This document shows positions 60,731-64,000 of a stretch of 64,000 nucleotides of DNA, one piece after another. How positions within the stretch are numbered: the first letter of the stretch is position 1; each line of letters opens with the position of its first letter. Source of the stretch: Commensalibacter communis (GTDB taxonomy: Bacteria; Pseudomonadota; Alphaproteobacteria; Acetobacterales; Acetobacteraceae); NCBI RefSeq assembly GCF_947179015.1, contig NZ_CAMXCM010000001.1:297387-361386 (forward strand), read 5' to 3'. The notes below the pieces were generated by a model. It made no database searches, had not been told where the DNA came from, and saw only the letters and a program-made list of their open reading frames with translations. A program made the translations under genes and the position numbers.

Positions 60731-60858
60731 TATTTTGTTTCTTTTTTTCGTGTTGTAAAAAATTGATATATTGCTTGCAAACATTCTTTGCTAGTTTTTT
60801 GTTTTGAAACAAGTCACTATTCTTTAGAAATCTGAAATAGGTTTCAAAACACCATAAT

Positions 60859-61161
60859 TTACGGCGCACTCGTTTGCAGTTTTTTTACGTCGAATGTATC
60901 AAGGATTACATCAAGAAGGAATATAGATGACCACATAAATCGTGGCTGTGCAAAAATTTTCATACTCCACAAATCATTATCTAAAAAGCGAAAATAAATC
61001 TTGTTCGGATGCTGAATAGCAAAATCAGACACATGATCTGCAGTCTCATCAAAATAATCACATAAATATTGAAGGTTCGAAATGATAACTTCCTCTTTGT
61101 CAGGAGAAGTGAAAATTACATAATATGAACACTTAATATAGAAAACAACCGTTAAGAACAC
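60859..61161 (-). CDS. Small hypothetical protein between argF and hslO
   Basis: Not recognised. 100 residues from GTG 61161, with no clear ribosome site, beginning hydrophobic (VVFYIKCSYYVIF) and then charged and aromatic (IQHPNKIYFRFLDNDLWSMKIF). Could be a short real gene, a remnant, or chance. It lies on the same strand as its neighbours. Confidence 0.35.
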   Translation of the reverse strand: MFLTVVFYIKCSYYVIFTSPDKEEVIISNLQYLCDYFDETADHVSDFAIQHPNKIYFRFLDNDLWSMKIFAQPRFMWSSIFLLDVILDTFDVKKLQTSAP

Positions 61162-61301
61162 AATTAGTCTTATAGCTATTTAAATAAATAATGTGTTTTC
61201 CACTGGATTTACCGTCAGATTTATATATTGTTCTTATATCTAATTCATTTTTTTTGAATAGGGATGATAGACATTGGTAACTCTTAAGCTACTTAAAATT
61301 T

Positions 61302-61336
61302 AAAAATGGACCTACAAATATTGTAGATCCATTTTA
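61302..61336 (-). terminator. Rho-independent terminator of argD-argF
   Basis: AAAATGGACCTACAA pairs with TTGTAGATCCATTTT (one G-U type mismatch), with TTTTTA following on the minus strand, about 30 bases past the argF stop. Confidence 0.85.
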
Positions 61337-61366
61337 TTGATAAAGATGTAAATTAATTACAAACTC

Positions 61367-62368
61367 TTATTTACCAGAGCCATATTGACGCCAATCATCA
61401 TCCATCATAGCCCAAATCAAGATGGCTTTATGTGCATGAAGACGATTTTCGGCTTCATCAAACACAACAGATTGCTTGCTTTCAAAAACTTCTTCAGTAA
61501 CTTCTTCGCCAATATGCGCAGGCAAACAATGTAAGAAAATCGCATCAGAAGCGGCTAATTTCATTAGATCTGCATTCACTTGGTAAGGTGCTAATGCCTT
61601 CAAACGGACTTGTTTTCCATCGTCGCTGTCTGACATACTAACCCAAGTATCGGTTACAATAGCATCAGCGTTTCTGACGGCTTCTTTAGGATCGGTTATG
61701 ACGTTAATATTGCCACCGTTTGCTTTTGCCCAATCAAGAACTTCTTGAGAAGGGGAAAAAGCATGAGGGGTAGCAAGGTTTAATGTGAACTCAAATTGTG
61801 TCGCTGCTTCAATCAGAGAACTTGCAACATTGTTACCATCACCTAGCCATGCCAGTGTTTTTCCTCTGATTGAACCTCTATGTTCCTCGAATGTCATAAT
61901 ATCAGCAATGATTTGTGATGGGTGAGAAGTGGGGGTTAATCCATTGATAACAGGTACAGAACTCAACTCAGCAAGACCCAAAAGGTCATCTGTGCAACCT
62001 GTTCTTAAGACCATAGCATCAACAAATCGAGATAAAACACGTGCTGTGTCAGCAATGGTTTCCCCACGACCAATTTGCATTGTATCGGTTGATAAAACAA
62101 CAGAATCACCACCTAATTGACGAATGCCCACTTCAAAAGAAACACGTGTTCTGGTCGAGGGTTTAGAAAAAATTAGTGCAACATTTTTGCCTTTTAAAGG
62201 TGCTGTAGGATGCAAAGGATATTTACGATTTTCTTGCATATCCTTCATTTGTTTTCCCAAAACAACCATGTCTTGTAAATCTTTTTTTGATAAGTCACGA
62301 ATATCAAGGAAATGTTTGCATTTTTTACCGTGATGGTTGTTTGGATGAGTTTTTGATAAAGAGCTCAT
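61367..62368 (-). CDS. argF: Ornithine carbamoyltransferase
   Basis: Makes citrulline from ornithine and carbamoyl phosphate in arginine synthesis. Motifs: FSKPSTRTRVSFEVG (carbamoyl-phosphate loop), DTWVSMSD (ornithine binding; the SMG-type segment is changed) and FLHCLPAHIGEEVTEEVFE. The start is ATG 62368, in the stop of argD (TAATG); longer frames enter argD. At 333 residues it is the usual length. The pair shares one transcript. Confidence 0.97.
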   Translation of the reverse strand: MSSLSKTHPNNHHGKKCKHFLDIRDLSKKDLQDMVVLGKQMKDMQENRKYPLHPTAPLKGKNVALIFSKPSTRTRVSFEVGIRQLGGDSVVLSTDTMQIGRGETIADTARVLSRFVDAMVLRTGCTDDLLGLAELSSVPVINGLTPTSHPSQIIADIMTFEEHRGSIRGKTLAWLGDGNNVASSLIEAATQFEFTLNLATPHAFSPSQEVLDWAKANGGNINVITDPKEAVRNADAIVTDTWVSMSDSDDGKQVRLKALAPYQVNADLMKLAASDAIFLHCLPAHIGEEVTEEVFESKQSVVFDEAENRLHAHKAILIWAMMDDDWRQYGSGK

Positions 62369-63555
62369 TAATTTTGTTCCATAATATTTTGTAATTGCTT
62401 TGCGGCTTTTGCCAAACGATTTGCACCCTCGTGACATTCTTCTTCAGTAATAATGAGAGGAGGGATAATTCGAAGCACATTATTTCCCGCGGCAACCGTC
62501 AATAAATCTTGGTGTAAAGCAGCATTTTGAATTTCAGCAGGAGGCAGTTTTCCCTTGAGACCCAACATCAATCCCATCCCTTTGACTTCTTCAAAAACCG
62601 TTGGGTATTGTGCAATTAATGTTTGCAGCTCATTTCTTAGATAGTCTCCTGTTTGGACAACTTGATCTAGAAAATTAGGTGATAGTAAAATATCTAATAC
62701 AGCATTCCCAGCGGCACACGCCAGCGGATTCCCACCAAAAGTCGATCCGTGCGTCCCTGGTGTTAAATGTTTGGCAATAGATTCTTTAGCAAGAAACGCG
62801 CCCATTGGAACACCACCTGCAATTCCTTTGGCCAAAGACATAATATCAGGTTCTACATCTGTCCATTGATAGGCAAACATTTTACCCGTACGACCCATAC
62901 CGCATTGAATTTCATCAAAGCCAAGATATAAATTTTTTTCGTCACAGATTTTTCTTAGTTCACGCAAAAATACTTCTGGAACAACATTAATACCGCTTTC
63001 CCCTTGGATTGGCTCAATCAGGAAACCAGCAGTATGTTCATCGACAGCCTTGTGTAAAGCCTCCAAATCTCCAACAGGAATATGCTTAATCCCAGGAAGT
63101 CTTGGTTCGAATCCTTCCAAGTATTTCGGATTGCCTGTTGCAGTTAATGTTGCCAACGTTCTGCCGTGGAAGGCATTTTTAAAGCAAATAATATCTGTAC
63201 GTTCAGGATGACCATTTTGAAATTGTGCTCTACGGATTCCTTTAATTATTCCTTCGTTGGCTTCAGCACCGGAATTGCAGAAAAAAACACTATCAGCAAA
63301 ACTGATTTCAACTAGTCTTTGTGCTAGTTTTTCTGCTTGTGGAATGCGATATAAATTGGAAACATGCAATACCAGTTTAGCTTGTTCAGCGATCGTATTG
63401 GTCAAATGAGGATGGTTATGTCCAATAGAGGAGGTCGCGATGCCTGCACCAAAATCTAAAAATCGTCGTTTATCTTCCGTAAAAAGCCAAGCACCTTGAC
63501 CTTGCATAAACGCAAGATTTGCACGATTATAGGTAGGCATAAGAACGGATATCAT
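62368..63555 (-). CDS. argD: Acetylornithine aminotransferase
   Basis: PLP enzyme that transaminates N-acetylglutamate semialdehyde (and may serve in lysine synthesis). Motifs: NSGAEANEGIIKGIR, FHGRTLATLTATGNPKYLEGF, GFDEIQCGMGRTGKMFAYQ and the PLP Lys in SLAKGIAGGVPMGAFL. 395 residues. ATG 63555 is preceded by GAAGAAGAG; the Met at residue 6 is an alternative. Confidence 0.96.
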   Translation of the reverse strand: MISVLMPTYNRANLAFMQGQGAWLFTEDKRRFLDFGAGIATSSIGHNHPHLTNTIAEQAKLVLHVSNLYRIPQAEKLAQRLVEISFADSVFFCNSGAEANEGIIKGIRRAQFQNGHPERTDIICFKNAFHGRTLATLTATGNPKYLEGFEPRLPGIKHIPVGDLEALHKAVDEHTAGFLIEPIQGESGINVVPEVFLRELRKICDEKNLYLGFDEIQCGMGRTGKMFAYQWTDVEPDIMSLAKGIAGGVPMGAFLAKESIAKHLTPGTHGSTFGGNPLACAAGNAVLDILLSPNFLDQVVQTGDYLRNELQTLIAQYPTVFEEVKGMGLMLGLKGKLPPAEIQNAALHQDLLTVAAGNNVLRIIPPLIITEEECHEGANRLAKAAKQLQNIMEQN

Positions 63556-63700
63556 GGTTACTCTTCTTCATGAATTGGTTTAAAGAAAAGAATCATAATC
63601 TGTGATTGTATTTGTAAAGTCAATTTTTCTTTTTATTTTGCACGGCTAAATATATACAATAATATTATCATTTTTGATTATGCAATAGAGTATTCATCCT

Positions 63701-64000
63701 GTGAAATATCCAGATCTTCAAGAATATGCAATGGCTTATCTAGCACGATATAGTAATACTGAAAAAGGGTTAATTCGTGTGTTGAAAGCTAAACTACGCC
63801 GTTGGGCGGCAAAAGCTGAACAGGGTGGTATCGATCAATCAGAGATTGATGAGGGATTACGTCAAGGATTACAACAAATTCCTCAGATCATTGCAAAGGT
63901 TAAGAAAATAGGGATTATTGATGACCATACTTTTACTGAATATAAAATAAATTCATTGATACGCTCTGGACGCTCACAAAAAGTAATACAAAACAAATTA
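63701..64000 (+). CDS. recX: RecX regulatory protein, 3'-truncated by the window edge
   Basis: Inhibits RecA filament activity. The first 100 residues are present, starting at GTG 63701 (a TAG lies in frame shortly before, and no ATG is available). Recognisable text is YPDLQEYAMAYLARYSNTEKGLIRVLKAKLRRW and IGIIDDHTFTEYKINSLIRSGRS, matching the three-helix repeat modules of RecX. The frame runs off the end. recA is not in the window. Confidence 0.85.
   Translation, partial: MKYPDLQEYAMAYLARYSNTEKGLIRVLKAKLRRWAAKAEQGGIDQSEIDEGLRQGLQQIPQIIAKVKKIGIIDDHTFTEYKINSLIRSGRSQKVIQNKL

Noticed and set aside
62369-62437. N-terminal extension of argF
   Set aside because: It lies inside argD; the ATG in the TAATG overlap gives the normal length.

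Overview
This window looks like the chromosome of an AT-rich alphaproteobacterium, most likely a member of the Acetobacteraceae near Commensalibacter. That placement is inference: it rests on low GC content, on alphaproteobacterial gene pairings (argD-argF-hslO, xseB-ispA-tlyA, rne divergent from an amiC-type amidase, aroK/aroB-xerD-accA) and on family content (Hint_2-domain protein, DUF2076 protein, GNAT-Nudix fusion). No rRNA or tRNA was found to confirm it. Almost everything is ordinary single-copy housekeeping sequence. There is no sign of prophage, integrated plasmid, insertion sequence, CRISPR array or defence island.

Layout. 1-2.2 kb: 3' part of thrS and infC, which appears to start at a rare ATA codon and ends at a clear terminator. 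2.3-4.8 kb: a large double glycosyltransferase. 4.8-7.8 kb: glyQS. 7.9-11.5 kb: a hydroxyacyl-CoA dehydrogenase, a DUF2076 protein, a secreted nuclease/phosphatase-fold protein and a beta-carbonic anhydrase. 11.6-15.2 kb: alaS and tenA. 15.3-19.6 kb: surface genes (Hint-domain beta-rich protein, GtrA flippase-like protein, OmpA). 19.9-25 kb: fused aroK-aroB, a Pro-rich anchored protein, xerD, accA and a cinA-like gene. 25-29.3 kb: an SMP-30-like protein and the minus-strand xseB-ispA-tlyA-(GNAT-Nudix) series, with tusA.

29.3-34.2 kb: an amino-acid permease, two copies of a small secreted protein (one broken by a frameshift) and aspS. 34.5-39.7 kb: an Rrf2 regulator, RNase E, a cell-wall amidase and a glycine-zipper lipoprotein. 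40.2-46.4 kb: the rod-shape operon mreB-mreC-mreD-mrdA-mrdB with a trailing DUF3293 gene. 46.4-54.8 kb: two tandem outer-membrane beta-barrel paralogues, an HtrA protease with an eight-unit hexanucleotide repeat, the helicase HrpB and a DsbD/ScsB-type reductase. 55.4-58.2 kb: the lutABC lactate-oxidation operon. 58.2-64 kb: a secreted orphan protein, a lipoprotein, hslO, argF, argD and the start of recX.

Genes that work together: MreBCD, PBP2 and RodA build the lateral wall, and the amidase, OmpA and glycine-zipper lipoprotein are also envelope functions. Five aminoacyl-tRNA synthetase genes (thrS, glyQ, glyS, alaS, aspS) and infC serve translation. LutABC feeds lactate carbon to pyruvate. 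ArgD and ArgF are consecutive-pathway arginine enzymes in one overlapping pair. I found no convincing new multi-gene system. The observations most worth a second look are regulatory or structural: the infC ATA start, the hairpins around mreB, the frameshifted paralogue, the htrA repeat, the Rrf2 cysteine spacing and the Hint protein without a signal peptide.
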